Shown: positions 36,297-47,907 of the stretch, piece after piece
Numbering within the stretch: position 1 is the stretch's first letter
Layout: each line of letters starts with the position of its first letter
Source: Sciurus carolinensis
Taxonomy: Eukaryota > Chordata > Mammalia > Rodentia > Sciuridae
DNA: 64,000 bases
Direction of reading: 5' to 3'
Assembly: GCF_902686445.1 (NCBI RefSeq)
Contig: NW_025920107.1
Span: forward strand, 682,001 to 746,000
The notes under the pieces: generated by a model
The model's input: the letters and a program-made list of their open reading frames with translations, nothing else
Databases searched by the model: none
What the model was told of the DNA's origin: nothing
Program-made: the position numbers and the translations under genes

Positions 36297-36814
36297 TTAT
36301 AGATGCATGTCAAAACGAATGAAGAGAAGGAGGCCAAGGCAGAGGAGTACCACCATAGCTCCTAAGCCTGCCTGCTGTTTGATAAATCTATAAACAGAAG
36401 AAAAACCATGTAGCCATGTTAAATACAGAAACAATATACATCCCAGTAGAGTTACAATACGGGCAACACAAACAGCTCTCAGGGAATAAACGCATCCCAG
36501 TCCCCAAAGTTCTTGCAAGGTATCCACTTGTTCTTATAGTAAGTCCACTCTCTGATAGAGTCTCTATGGTCTGTAAGGCTGCAGCTGTATTTTCGGCCAA
36601 ATGATCGTTGTTATGGTTGTGTCAATGCTGCTACTGCAAGGACTGTGATGGCAATGATCACGGCTGTTGCAATGTCAAAGCCTCTTCTGTTTCTTGATAA
36701 TAGCACTGGCAATTCTATATCTGCAACAGAAACTAGGACTGGTAGGAAGATAGAAATGTGCATCAAATTGCATGGGTGGCAAAAGAACCATTCCAGCATT
36801 GTGAGAGATAGCAC
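36297..36814 (-). pseudogene. env: ERV-2 envelope transmembrane-subunit remnant
   Basis: The minus-strand frame at 36611-36814 has a furin-type basic site (RNRR) followed by a hydrophobic, Ala/Ile/Val-rich stretch like a fusion peptide. It then hits a stop. Further along, in other frames, come a possible helical region (36388-36600) and a C-terminal hydrophobic membrane segment (36297-36527). This order (cleavage site, fusion peptide, helix, membrane anchor) is that of a betaretroviral TM. No surface subunit fits between pol (37156) and 36814, so that part is deleted, and the rest is frame-broken and cannot be functional. Its presence suggests IAPE-type ancestry. Confidence 0.65.
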
Positions 36815-37155
36815 AAGGTTAGTGAACAGTTAAGAGGTGTTATTAGAAATGTTAGTTGGTAGAAACATAAAAGGGAGGAAATACACAAGCTGACGTGGGA
36901 GGAAAAGCAATATTACAGCTAGGGTCAGCAGAATGAGTTGTTCCACTCTGGGTCTGATTTGTAGTATGATCCCAACGGCAAAGTGCAAAAATTCCTCCTG
37001 TTAAAGCAAAGAAAGGCTAGAGATATCCTTGTCACCAAAAGCAGCACGACCTGAAAAATCATCAGTAGAATTGACAGACTTGTAGGGGAATTGGTGAAAA
37101 ACAAGAGAAGAAAGGATAAAAAATGTGTTAGTTAGAAGTAAAAAATATGGCCAGG
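36815..37155. other. ERV-2 pol-env junction
   Basis: Non-coding now. It probably spans the deletion that removed the surface envelope subunit. Nothing else recognised. Confidence 0.45.
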
Positions 37156-39797
37156 CTAACAATGGCCCATAGGTTCCGGGTTTGCCTTTCCGTCTGAGTT
37201 TTTGTTATTGGAGGAAGGCTCAGGCTCGCCATTGCGAGGAGGAGCAGCATCACCTGCATGTTGTAAAACTCTGATTAGCCTTTCTGGAATCCAGACTGGA
37301 GTCTGTTGATCCTGTGGGAAAATACAAACAGACCCTCGGACCCAACGAAGGACTGGATCCAGTCCTTTCCAACAACCTGTCAGGATATCTTTCCATTTTG
37401 CCCATACTTGAGGAGTATCATGGGGATTATAATGTCGATCAGCTGCAGAGTGGCCGTCCCTATCCAGAGTTAAGAAATTTAGAATGAAAAGAACTAAATT
37501 AAGTTTATCTTTCGGAGACTTGTAGGAGGATCCTATTCCCCCTTTTTGTTTATTTAGACAATTTTTTAAAGTAAGATGTGCTCTTTCCACAATGCCCTGT
37601 CCCTGAGGATTATAGGGGATGCCAGTGACTGATTGGATGTTAAATGTTTGTAAAAACAACCGGAAGCTTTTGGAAGTATAAGCAGGACCATTATCTGTTT
37701 TAATAACTTTAGGTATGCCCCAGCCAGCAAATGCTTGTAGGCAGTGTTGAATGACATCTTTTACCTTTTCTCCGGAATGAGCGGAAGCCATAATGACCCC
37801 TGAAGCAGTGTCTACTGACACATGTACATACTTAACAGTACCAAATTCAGAAATATGGGTTACATCCATCTGTCAAATATGACCAGGCAGCAGTCCCCTG
37901 GGGTTAACTCCAAAGGATTGTACTGGGATTAAAGGAGCACAATGTTGACAATTTTTTACTATTTGTCGAGCCATACATTTAGATATAGGAAATTTTCTGC
38001 TCAAAGTAGTGGAATTTACATGGAATTTTTCATGAAAGAGTTTTGCTTGTTCCTCTATGGAAAAAACAAAATTGATTTGGTGGCCATATCTACCAAGTCA
38101 TTAGCATTGGCCAAAGGTCCTGGTAAATTAGAATGAGCTCTAATATGTCCTACATAGAATGAATGTTTACGCTGTAGGATAAGGTTTTGTAGCATGGTAA
38201 AATAAGAAGCTCCCGTGGACATGGAAGAAATATGGGGTACCGTTTCAAGAACCTGTAAAGCGTTGACGATATATAAGCTATCAGATAGAAGATTGAATGG
38301 CTGATTATCTGCTAATTTAAAGGCTAATATTACAGCTGCAAGTTCAGTAACCTGTGCGGAGTTGGCTGGAACTAATATGGTGTGAAGTTGTTTACTGATA
38401 AGTACTGCACCTACTCCATTTTTGGAGCCATCAGTAAAAATGGTTACACAGTCTTTAAGAGGCTGGACACTAGTCACTTTTGGAAAAACTATGGGAGTAT
38501 TTTTACAGAATTGAATCCAGGGATGTTGGGGATAATGGTTATCGAACTGAGCTAAGGTGGAACAATATAATACTGACCAATCATCATCATTATTAATTAG
38601 CCATTTAATTTGCTGAGTGGAATAAGGAGTTATAATAATGGACGGATGGATTCCAAAAACAGTAATGCAAGATTCTATTCCCTTGAATATTACCTGAGCA
38701 ATAGCTTGGGGATATGATTGTAATGTTTTAGCTGGAGAGCTAGGGAGATTTATACTTTGCAGAGGTCCTCCTTGCCAAACTATGCCAAAAGGGGTATGTT
38801 TCTCTGAGATTATGATTAAACTTAATGGTTGAGTAGGGTCACAACGATCAACGTAACATTGCTGAAGTCTATTCTCTACTAGCTGTAAGGATATCTGTGC
38901 TTCGGCAGTAAGTTTCCTAGGGGAATTCAAGTCAGGATTACCTTTTAATATATCGAATAAAGGTTTTAATTCCCCTGTGGATAATTTTAAATAGGATCTG
39001 ATCCAGTTAATGTCACCTAAGAGTTTCTGAAAATCGTTCAAGGTATTCAATTGATCTGTCCTGATGGTCAACCTTGATGGTCTGACTGTAGTAGCAGTGA
39101 GCCTTGTACCCAGATATGCTTGGATCTCCTCTAATTGTAATCTTTCAGGGGCTATCGTTAGTCCTCTTTTTTCTAATGCTTGAGTTATAAATTGTAATGC
39201 TTCTAACAAAACTTCTTTTTCTGGATGGCAAATAAGTATGTCGTCCATATAATGATAAATCAACAATCTCTTAAACTTTTGTCTAGTAGTTGTTAACGCT
39301 TTATCTACGTATATTTGACATATAGTAGGACTGTTAGCCATACCTTGAGGCAACACAGTCCATTCGAATCTCTGATCAGGCTGAGTGTGATTAAGAGAGG
39401 GCAAAGTAAAGGCAAATCTCCAACAATCATTTTTGTGTAAGGGTATAGAGAAAAAGCAATCTTTTAAATCCAGAATAATAGTAGGCCAATTTTTTGGTAG
39501 CGCAGTGACAAGAGGGAGTCCACATTGGATGGGTCCCATAGGGTACATTTGTTCGTTTATGGCTCTTAAATCATGTAATAACCTCCATTTTCCTGATTTT
39601 TTCTTTGTTAAGAATATTGGAGTATTCCAAGGAGAAGTAGAATGTTGTAAATGACCTGCTTGTACCTGCTCTTGTACTAACTTATGAGCTGCCTCTAGCT
39701 TTTCTTTTGTTAGGGGCCACTGTGGAATCCAGCGAGGCTTATCATCTTTCCATATTATAGGGATTGATGGTTTATCAGTGGCCCCTAGGAAAAACCC
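37156..39797 (-). pseudogene. pol: ERV-2 pol (RT, RNase H, integrase), broken in integrase
   Basis: Pol copies viral RNA to DNA and integrates it. The pol frame is open from the pro-pol slip site at 39791-39797. RT has LPQGM and the catalytic YMDD (39240-39251). RNase H has FTDGS, an ELAAV glutamate and SDSLY. At about 38055-38065 the frame changes near a T run just inside integrase, and the His/Cys zinc-binding residues follow in the new frame. A TGA at 37873-37875 sits where Trp is usual, just before the catalytic core. The core (37156-37869) keeps Asp2, Asp59 and Glu95, the D..D35E pattern. Two point lesions thus disable an otherwise well-kept gene. Confidence 0.92.
39791..39797 (-). promoter_or_regulatory. 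pro-pol -1 frameshift heptamer
   Basis: The minus strand reads G GGT TTT in the pro frame, a legal X XXY YYZ slip site, four codons before the pro stop (TAG at 39785-39787). The -1 frame leads into the open pol frame. Confidence 0.8.
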
Positions 39798-39909
39798 AAT
39801 CCATGAGAATCATTTTTTGGTGGAAGTAAAGGCAGTGGTTGGGTAGATCCTTGACTATGTCTTCCTAATCCTTTTTTATCATCATAGTTCATATTTTGTA
39901 ACATATTTC

Positions 39910-40653
39910 TTACAGGAGTCCCATGGTAAATCTGATCATGGTGAGTTTCATATCCATTTGCTGCAGGACGTCTCGTCCCCATAGACTAATAGGAACATTA
40001 CAGACATATGGCTGAAATATTCCTGTGTGTCCCTCTGTATCTTTCCACGATAATGAGGAAGCACTTTGATTGGGGCTTTCTGCTACTCCTAAGCCTCTCA
40101 AGCTCTGAGCTGCTGTGATCAATGGCCAGTGCTTTGGCCAGACCATTGCACTAATAATACTTTTGTCTGCTCCCGTATCTAATAAACCTGTAAATTCCAT
40201 ATTTCCCACTTTTAATTTTAGGAGGGGCCTCTGTCCCATATCCATAGTAAGGTTTATTAAAGTGGTTCCTGTTGATCCAAAACCTCCTTGTCTTTTATTT
40301 GTATTTTTACTGGGCCACAAATAATGTCGACTGGGTAATATAAGCATTTGTGCAATGCAATCCCCTGGAGAGATGACCGTAATTCCTTTTGGTGAAGAGA
40401 CCAAGGCTTTTATTTGTCCAGTGAAATCAGGATCAATAACCCCTGGGTGTACTATAAGTCCTTTTAGTGTTGAGGAACCTCTACCTAGTAATAGTCCTAC
40501 ACTGTTCTGTGGGATTTTTTCATGCCAATCAGTATCAATCATCTGCACCCCCATATCTGGGGTTAGTATGAGTCTGGAGGTGGCACAGATGTCCAATCCG
40601 GCACTTCCTGAGGTGGCTCTGTGCTCCCCTTCTCTGTGGGAGGATACCACCAT
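39910..40653 (-). CDS. pro: ERV-2 dUTPase-aspartic protease reading frame
   Basis: This frame lies -1 to gag and overlaps its end. The frame continues back to the slip site at 40716-40722, so translation would start by frameshifting, not at an AUG. The N-terminal dUTPase (dUTP to dUMP) has its motifs: SAGLD (17-21), GRGSS (57-61), GVIDPDFTG (71-79) and GGFGSTG (123-129). Then comes the retroviral protease with LLDTGADKS (Asp159). The usual C-terminal G-patch is readable only in another frame (39785-39982, GLGRHSQG), so a frame change after the protease core cuts it off at a TAA at 39910. The enzyme cores look intact, but linkage to pol is lost. Confidence 0.9.
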   Translation of the reverse strand: MVVSSHREGEHRATSGSAGLDICATSRLILTPDMGVQMIDTDWHEKIPQNSVGLLLGRGSSTLKGLIVHPGVIDPDFTGQIKALVSSPKGITVISPGDCIAQMLILPSRHYLWPSKNTNKRQGGFGSTGTTLINLTMDMGQRPLLKLKVGNMEFTGLLDTGADKSIISAMVWPKHWPLITAAQSLRGLGVAESPNQSASSLSWKDTEGHTGIFQPYVCNVPISLWGRDVLQQMDMKLTMIRFTMGLL

Positions 40654-42269
40654 CGGGGAACTTGTTGAATTACCCTGTATATTTGTTGCGGGCCCCGGGG
40701 AGGGCCCTGTCTCCCGTTTTTTTGAAGTTTAGGATTCAACCCTAGGAAATTATCCTCCCTATCTATAATAGACTGACAGGCACTATGCCAATGACTTCCT
40801 CTTCTGCATCTTGGACATAGCCCAGGTCCGGTTCCCAAGTTATTCTTTGTATAGATGTTCCCACCTTGGGCAAAGGGTGGCCTTTTGTTTGGACAAGTGG
40901 CTTTTAGATATCCCTTCTGTCCGCACACAAAACATGATCCTAAAGACTCTTTATTAGTTCTTGAAGGGAACCTCCCCTGGGCTTGTGCAAGTGCGGCAGA
41001 CAACAAGGTGGTTTGTCTATCTATGGCTGCTACAAAGGCACTGCTCTGCGCCGAAGTATCATTTATATCTCTACACACTTTTAAGTAGGTGGACAAGTCT
41101 TTGTTTCTCCATGGTCTTATGGCCTCCCTACACCATTTGTTGGCTTGTTCGTAAGCCAATTGTTTTACTAGGGGCATGGCTTGCTCTGCATCTCCGAAGA
41201 TGCGTGATGCTGTCTGAATTAGCCTATCGACGAAGTCCGCGTAGGGCTCACTACTCCCTTGAGTTACCTTTGACAACTGGCCCTGCAAATCTCCTGCTCC
41301 TTGTAATGTTTTCCAGGCCTTGGTTGCAGCCACGGCAATTTGCGCATAGACTGCTGGATGATAATTAAGCTGTGCCTGAAGGGTTTCATAAGGTCCTACG
41401 CCCATAAGCATGTCCCTATCGACTTGGGGATTCCCCGCTGCCGCATTTCGGTGGGCGGTATCCGTAGATATTTCTTGCCATGATGTTTTCCACATAAGGT
41501 ACTGTCCCCCAGACAGAGTGGCCCTAGCAAGATTAGTCCAGTCCTGGGGCACTAAGTTTAATGATGTCAAGGTATCTACTAAGGCTATAGTAAAAGCTGA
41601 CTGAGGACCATATGTGCTAACTGCTTCTTTTAACTGTTTCACTCTTTTGAAGTCTAAGGGCTGGTGGAATCTTTGATTTTGAGCATCCTCAAAAACAAGA
41701 TACGCTACAGATCCAAGATGACTCCATTCTGAGCGTAATCCGAAACCGGACGTTTCATGAGGGGGTTCCCTATTTATGGGAGGTGCACTAGGCAACACAG
41801 GCACTAAAGGGGGCTTTTCATCTAGTCTTAATCTTTGTACTCTTTTTTCCAGTTCCTCTCCTGATAGTTCCCGTTCTGATAGTTCCTCATCTGAATTAGT
41901 TTCTTTTTCTGAATTTTGGGAAAGATATGAGCGTTCCTCTTTTATTTCTTCCAAAACCTGTCTTCCCTCAGCTAAAGGCTCGGTGAGTGAAGGTTTTTTG
42001 TTTTTATCTCACAGACAGGATTTAATAAGAGACCAAATAGCCATAGTGCCTACTGGCAAAGGGTTTTGCCTGTCCGCTATATGAAGGTCCTCCCCCAGCT
42101 GTTCCCACTGTAGGGTATTCAAAAGGCCCTCATCCAAAAACCAAGGGGAAACCCTTTCCACAGTATCGAGAAATACTTTAGCTGTTTTTTCCTTTAATGG
42201 CGTCCCATGGTTTTTTAATAGCTCCCTGAGGGGTTGCTGCATTCTGAATTTAGATGTTTCAGACCCCAT
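40563..42269 (-). pseudogene. gag: ERV-2 gag with one in-frame stop
   Basis: Gag builds the particle. The start ATG at 42267-42269 encodes Met-Gly-Ser (myristoylation type). Matrix runs 86 codons to a TGA at 42009-42011, after which the same frame stays open to 40563. This second part (numbered from 41954) has a PSAP late-domain motif (55-58), capsid with major homology region (about 232-252), and two CCHC knuckles. In the first knuckle (Cys341, 344, 354) Tyr349 replaces the His; the second (Cys380, 383, His388, Cys393) is intact. A single nonsense change plus the knuckle change disable it. It is related to ERV-1 gag. Confidence 0.93.
40716..40722 (-). promoter_or_regulatory. gag-pro -1 frameshift heptamer
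   Basis: The minus strand reads A AAA AAC in the gag frame followed by GGG, the classic betaretroviral slip site. The pro frame is -1 from here. GC-rich sequence downstream (about 40690-40710) could form the stimulating structure. Confidence 0.9.
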
Positions 42270-42423
42270 TGTTACTAATTTGAATAGCTTCAGTTATGGC
42301 AGTTACAATAACAAACAGTGGCCAAGCTGCCAGGAGCAACAAGATTACTGAGAGGAAAACTATCTATCAAATGTGCATTAAAATTTTTATAGCGGCTTTT
42401 CACGTGCTACCTATACCCTAATT

Positions 42424-42646
42424 GGACCGCTTCAAGCGTGTTTCTACTTTCACTTTTAATTGGACCGCATTCCACGCGTCAGGACCGCTGCTGGCGTATC
42501 CCAATACCGGACCACCTTTGGTGTGTCCTTATTTTTATTTTAACCGGACCACATCCCGTGTGTCCCCAGGACCGCTGATGGTGTATCCTGATACCCTTTA
42601 ACTGGACCGCATTCCGCGTATCCCCAGGACCGCTGATGGCGCATTC
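42424..42646 (-). repeat. eight stem-loop-like units in ERV-2 leader
   Basis: Imperfect 20-nt units of the form GGACCNC, 5-6 bases, G(G/C)GT..CC start at 42424, 42462, 42482, 42509, 42546, 42569, 42604 and 42627. The best palindrome is GGACCACCTTTGGTGTGTCC at 42509. The last four form two 58-bp dimers (42546/42604 and 42569/42627). Each half can pair with the other with one bulge. The position, between PBS and gag, is the same as in ERV-1. Confidence 0.8.
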
Positions 42647-42737
42647 TGATACCCTTTAACTTTTTTATAACCGGTTTAACTTATTAAAAAAATTTTTTTA
42701 GATATCTTACCTTGTTTTCTTTATAAAATTTTCATCT

Positions 42738-42755
42738 TCCCGGGTTTCGGCACCA
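42738..42755 (-). other. ERV-2 primer binding site (tRNA-Phe)
   Basis: The minus strand reads TGGTGCCGAAACCCGGGA, an exact complement of the tRNA-Phe 3' end including CCA. This is the IAP primer type. It lies two bases from the 5' LTR. Confidence 0.95.
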
Positions 42756-42757
42756 GT

Positions 42758-43319
42758 TATCGCGTTCCCTCTGGCCGCAGAGAGACACACGACAAACGTC
42801 TGAAGCTTTGGAAGTTTATTGTGCACAGTCTTCCTTTCTTTCCCTCTTTTCTAATCCCTTTCTCTCTTTTCTTTCTCTCACTCTCTTTCCCTCTGCTTAA
42901 CTCTCACCTGCTCTGGTCGCTCCGCTCCTCCCGCTCGGCTCACACCTGCTTCAGCCGCTCTGCTTCTCCCGCTCGGCTCACGTCCTCGCTCGCACTCTTC
43001 TTCCTCGCTTCTTCTCCTGCTCTCAGCTTCATCTTCTCTCAGCTTCTTCTTACTCCCAGCTTCTGCTTCAGCCGCCGCCTACTCCCCCACCCACCAAGCT
43101 TATATACACTTCAACCAATCAGGGGAGAGCACACGAGGTAAACGCGCGGACAGCTGCAGGCATAGAATAGGTACACGAGGGGGGCATGCTCTAATCACAT
43201 CGTTAACTAGCCAATCATTGGAATTCGCTGGTTGTTTACTGTATAGCTGGCCGCTTTTGGCTCAGCGCCAGGCACCATCTTGACCGTGCCCAAGGCTGGG
43301 GGTCCCGGGAACCCCGACA
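42758..43319 (-). repeat. ERV-2 5' LTR
   Basis: 562 bp with the same ends as the 3' LTR. It has two 38-bp units (42907 and 42945) instead of three, and lacks about 5 bp near 43236. AATAAA on the minus strand is at 42815-42820. Many of the single-base differences from the 3' LTR are at CpG sites. Confidence 0.95.
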
Positions 43320-43325
43320 ATTTTG

Positions 43326-46202
43326 GTGTTAAGTTTTTTGAGTCTTTATATCTTCTAGATATTAATTCTCTGTCTGTAGTGAAGGTGGCAAAGATTTGTC
43401 TCATTCTGTAGACTTTTTTTCACGTTCTTGATTTCTTTGCTGTGAAGAAGATTTTTAATTTGATGCCATCCCATTTATTTATTCTTTATTTTATTTTTGT
43501 GCTTTAGAAATCTTGTTGAGGAAGTTGGTTTCTAAACCAACATGATGGACAGTTTGGCCTATATCTTTGGCTAGTAGACAAAGAATCTCTTATCTAATGT
43601 CTAGGTCCTTGACCCATGTTGAGTTGAGTTTTGTACAGGTTGAGGAATAGGGCTTAAATTTTATTGTAGTACACATGGATTTTCAGTTATCCCAGCACAA
43701 TATGTTGAAGAGTCTATCTTTATCCAGTATATGTTTTTGTCACTTTTGTCTATTATGAGATAACTTCATATATATAGGTTTTTCTCTGTGTATACTATTC
43801 TGTTCCATTTGTCTTCATGTCTGTTTTTGTGCCAATACCATGTTGTTTATTATTACTATTGCTCTGTAGTATAACTTAAGTTCTGATGTTGTGATGCCTC
43901 CTGCTTCAGTTTTCTAACTAAGGCTTTCTTTAGTTATTTAGGGCCTCTTTTTTTTCCAAATAAATTTCATGATTGCATTCTCTATTTCTATGAGGATAAT
44001 CATTGGAATTTTTATACCAGTTGCATTAAATCTGTATAATGCTTTTGGTAGTTTGTCATTTTGATATATTAATTCTGCCTATCCAAGAACATGGGAGATC
44101 TTTCAATCTTCTAAGGTCTTCTTTAATTACTTTCTTTATTGTTTTATAGATTTCATTGTAGAGGTATTTTGATTCTTGTTAGACTTATTTCCAAGTATTT
44201 TTTGAGGCTGTTGTGAATGACTAGTGTCCTTATTTTGCTTTCAACTGTTTCATCAAGGATGTATAGGAACACAATTGATTTATGGCATCCATTTGATATC
44301 CTGCTACATTTCTGAATTTGTTAATGGATTCTAGAAGCTCTTTGGTGGAGTTTTTTGAGTCTTCTAAAATTAGAATTATTTAATTGGCAAAAGGGATAAT
44401 TTAAGTTTTTCATTTTCTATTCATATCACTTTAATTTCTTTCTTTTGTTTAATTGCTCTGGCTAGGCTTTCAAAGGCTATGTTGAACAGAAGTGGTAAAA
44501 AGTGCATTCCTGTCATGTTCCAGTTTCTATCAGGAATACTTTCAATTTTTTTCCATTTAGAATGATAGTGACCTTTGGTTTAGCATATGTAATATTTACA
44601 ATGTTGAAAAATATTTCTAATTTTTTTGGTGTTTTAAGCATGAATAGATGCTGAATTTTGTCAAATGCTATTTCTGCATCTATTGTGATAATTATGTAAT
44701 TTTTATATTTAAATCTGTTGATGTGATGAATTATGTGTATTGATTTCTGTATGTTAAACCATTCTTGCATTCCTGGCACAAACCTCACTAGATCATGGTG
44801 CTCTACCTTTTTAGTATATTCTTTGCCATTATTTTATTTACAATTTTTGCATCTATGTTCATCAGGATAATTGATCTTTCTTTCCTTGCTGTATCTTTAT
44901 CTGGTTTTCTTATCAGGGTGATATTAGTTTCATAGAATGAGTTTGGAAATGTTTTCTCCATTTCTATTTTACTTAATAATTTAAGAAATATTAATTTAAC
45001 ACATTCTATGAAGGTCTGGAAAAACTTGGCTAAGAATCTATCCAGTCCTGGGATTTTCTTTGTGGTAGGTTTTTGATGGCATCTTCAATTTCATTGCTTG
45101 AATTTGTTGTTTATATTTTCTGTGACCTCCTTCATTAATTTGGATAGTTCATATTTCTTTAGAAATTTTTTGATGATTTCATGGTTTTCTGTCTTATTAA
45201 AGTATAGATTTTCAATATAGTTTCTATCATCTGAGTTTCAGTAGTGTCTGTGGTGCTACTTCATTTGCATAATGAGTTTTAGTTACTTGAATTGTCTCTC
45301 TTCATTAGCATGACTAAGGGTTTTTCAAATTTATTAATTTGCTCAAAGAACCAAATTTTATTGACTTTTTGAATTTTATTTGTTTCAATTTCATTGATTT
45401 CAGCACTGATTTTAATTATTTCCTCTCTTCTACTGTTTTGGGAGTTGATTTGTTCTTTTTCTTGGACTTTTAGATGTAATGTTACGTTAATTACTTGGTG
45501 ATTTTCTATTTTTTTATTGAATGAGCTCAGTGTGATAATCTTTCCTCTTAGAACTGTCTTCATAGTGTCCCAGAGATTTTGGTATGTTACGTCACTATTC
45601 TCATTTACCTCTAAGTATTTTTTTAACTTCATCTCTGATTTCTTCAGTTTTCCATTATCCATTCATTATTATTCATTATCCACTTGTTAGGGTAGGTTCT
45701 ATTTTTTTTATTTTATCATTGATTTCTAATTTCATTTTATTATTATTTGATATAATGCAAGATATTATTTCTAATTTTTTGTATTTACAAAGAGTTTTTC
45801 TGTGGCCTAAAATATGGTCTATTTTAGTGAAGGATCCATGTGTTTCTGAGAAAAAAATGTAATCAGTCATTGTTCTATGAAATATTCTATATATGTTGGT
45901 TATGTCTAGATTATTAATTATATTTTTTATTTCTAAAGCTTCTTTAGGTTTTGGTTGGAAGATCTATCAATTGGTGATAGATATGCATTAAAGTCACCCA
46001 GTATTATTGTGTTGTGGTCTGTTTAATTCTTGCAATTGTGAAGAACTTGTTTGATGTATGTAGATGTTCCATTGTTTTAGGCATTAATATTTATAATTGT
46101 TATGTCCTGTTGATGTCTAATTCCCTTAAGCAGAATGAAATGACCTTCTTTGTTCCTTTTGATTAACTTTGGCTTTGAGTCCACTTCATTTGATGTAAGG
46201 AG

Positions 46203-46251
<49 letters not shown>

Positions 46252-46900
46252 CCTTGTATAACAGTTCCATGTAAATAATATTTTTTCCATCTTTTACCTT
46301 TAGTATTTTCCTATGAGGTAAGCCTCTTGGAGACAGCATATTTTGGGGTCTTTGTTTTTAATCCAATCAGTCTATGTCTTTTAACTGATGATTTATACCA
46401 TTTAAATTCAACATTATTATTGAGATATGATTTTATTTCCTGTTATTTGTGCTGTTTCTCATTTTTTATCTGAATAAGTTTCTCCTTTGATTAACTATTC
46501 TTCTAGTGTTGCTCTTCCCTTCACTGGTTTCCACTTCTTTTTCATGAAATATCTTATTGTCTGTTTTGTAGTGTAGGTTTTCTAGTTGTCAGTGCTTTTA
46601 ACTTTTGTTTAATATGGATAGTTTTTATTTCATTGTAAATTCTGAAACTTAATTATTCTGAAAATAGTATCTTTGGTTGGTATCAATTTTCTTTCCAAGC
46701 TTGGTACATAGTATTTCAAGACCTCCTATCATTGAGGATCTGAGTTGAGAAATAAACTAAGATCAGATTTGTTTCCCTCTAAATGTTACCTGTCATTTTC
46801 TCTGAAATTCTTTAAAATTCTATTCGTATTGTGTATGTTAAGGTTTTCATAATAACTTGTCTTTGTGTGGGTCTCTTGTAATTTTGTACACTTGGGTCCT
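43326..46900 (-). mobile_element. L1-F continuation, right of ERV-2
   Basis: It resumes L1 ORF2: RT text with an FVPGMQEWFN-like peptide (44513-44788), endonuclease/RT linker (45279-45662), and endonuclease SDHN-equivalent (45676-45870). The ORF1 C-terminal part lies to about 46890. Heavily decayed. Text between 46900 and 47086 is unassigned and may be its 5' UTR. Confidence 0.8.
46205..46247. repeat. (TA)n microsatellite
   Basis: About 21 TA units inside the L1-F endonuclease region. Confidence 0.95.
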
Positions 46901-47086
46901 TTTGTTTTTAGATGCATTTAATGAGTCAAAGAGTCTCTGATTCAGCTAGAACAGACTGCCCTTCCAGTCTTAGGATTTTTCACTTTAAGTCTCAGGTAGA
47001 AACAGTATGACCACTGCTTGAGTTCTGGATAGCTGAACTAGGAGATATGCTACCTTACTCTAATCCACCAACTTGTGCCTTCCCTT

Positions 47087-47210
47087 TCACATTTTATTTT
47101 GAGACATGATCTTGGTAAATTTCCAAGTCTAACATTGAACTTGAAATCCTCTTGCTTCAACTTCCTCAGTTGCCGGAATTCAAGGTCTGCACCATTACAC
47201 CAACTTCTAA
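47087..47210 (-). mobile_element. decayed 7SL-derived SINE
   Basis: Minus-strand B1-like text: TTTTGAGACATGATCTTGG, AACTTGAAATCCTCTTGCTTC, and CAGTTGCCGGAATTCAAGG. Strongly diverged. Confidence 0.6.
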
Positions 47211-47502
47211 GTAACAATAATTCTTAAAAGTTTTCTAAGTTTCATATACTTTTGCTGTTTTCAGCAAGAATCTTGATTTTTTTCAGTCTGTGCTGAACCA
47301 CATTAACATCCAATGACTTCCAATGGTGTAATGAACAGAAAGTCAACACAGGTTAGTCATGTTGAAGAAGATGGCCTCTTTTTCTTTTTTTTTTTTACAT
47401 GAAAGGACAATATTTATTTAAAGGACAATATCAATGGGGTAACCATGGTATCATCAGAGTGCATCCAGAGAAAAAAAGGGAGGAGGGGCCCAATGAGAAT
47501 CA

Positions 47503-47661
<159 letters not shown>

Positions 47662-47907
47662 TTATTGTAAACAAATGGGATACATGTTTCTCTGTCTGTA
47701 CATGGCGTAAAGGCATACCATTTGTGTAATCATAAATTTACATAGGGTAATGTTGTTTGATTCATTCTGCCATTTTTTTCCCTTCCCCCCCTCCCCTCCC
47801 ACTCTTCCCCTCCATCTATACAGTCCTTCCTTCCTCCATTCCTGCCCCCCTCCCTAAACCCAACTACAACCCCAACACTAACCCTTCCCACCCCCCCTTA
47901 TGTGTCA

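Larger units (their letters stand above)
35436..43319 (-). mobile_element. ERV-2: complete IAP/IAPE-like provirus
   Basis: A 7.9-kb provirus bounded by the 6-bp duplication ATTTTG (35430-35435 and 43320-43325), the length typical of class II ERVs. The minus-strand order is 5' LTR, PBS(Phe), hairpin-array leader, gag, pro with dUTPase, pol, envelope remnant, polypurine tract and 3' LTR. An exact tRNA-Phe primer site and the gag-pro-pol frame arrangement (each -1) fit the IAP group. The envelope remnant fits the envelope-bearing IAPE type. The LTRs differ at only about a dozen bases plus two indels, so insertion looks fairly recent, yet every gene except the dUTPase-protease core has at least one break. 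It lies within old L1-F. Confidence 0.95.
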
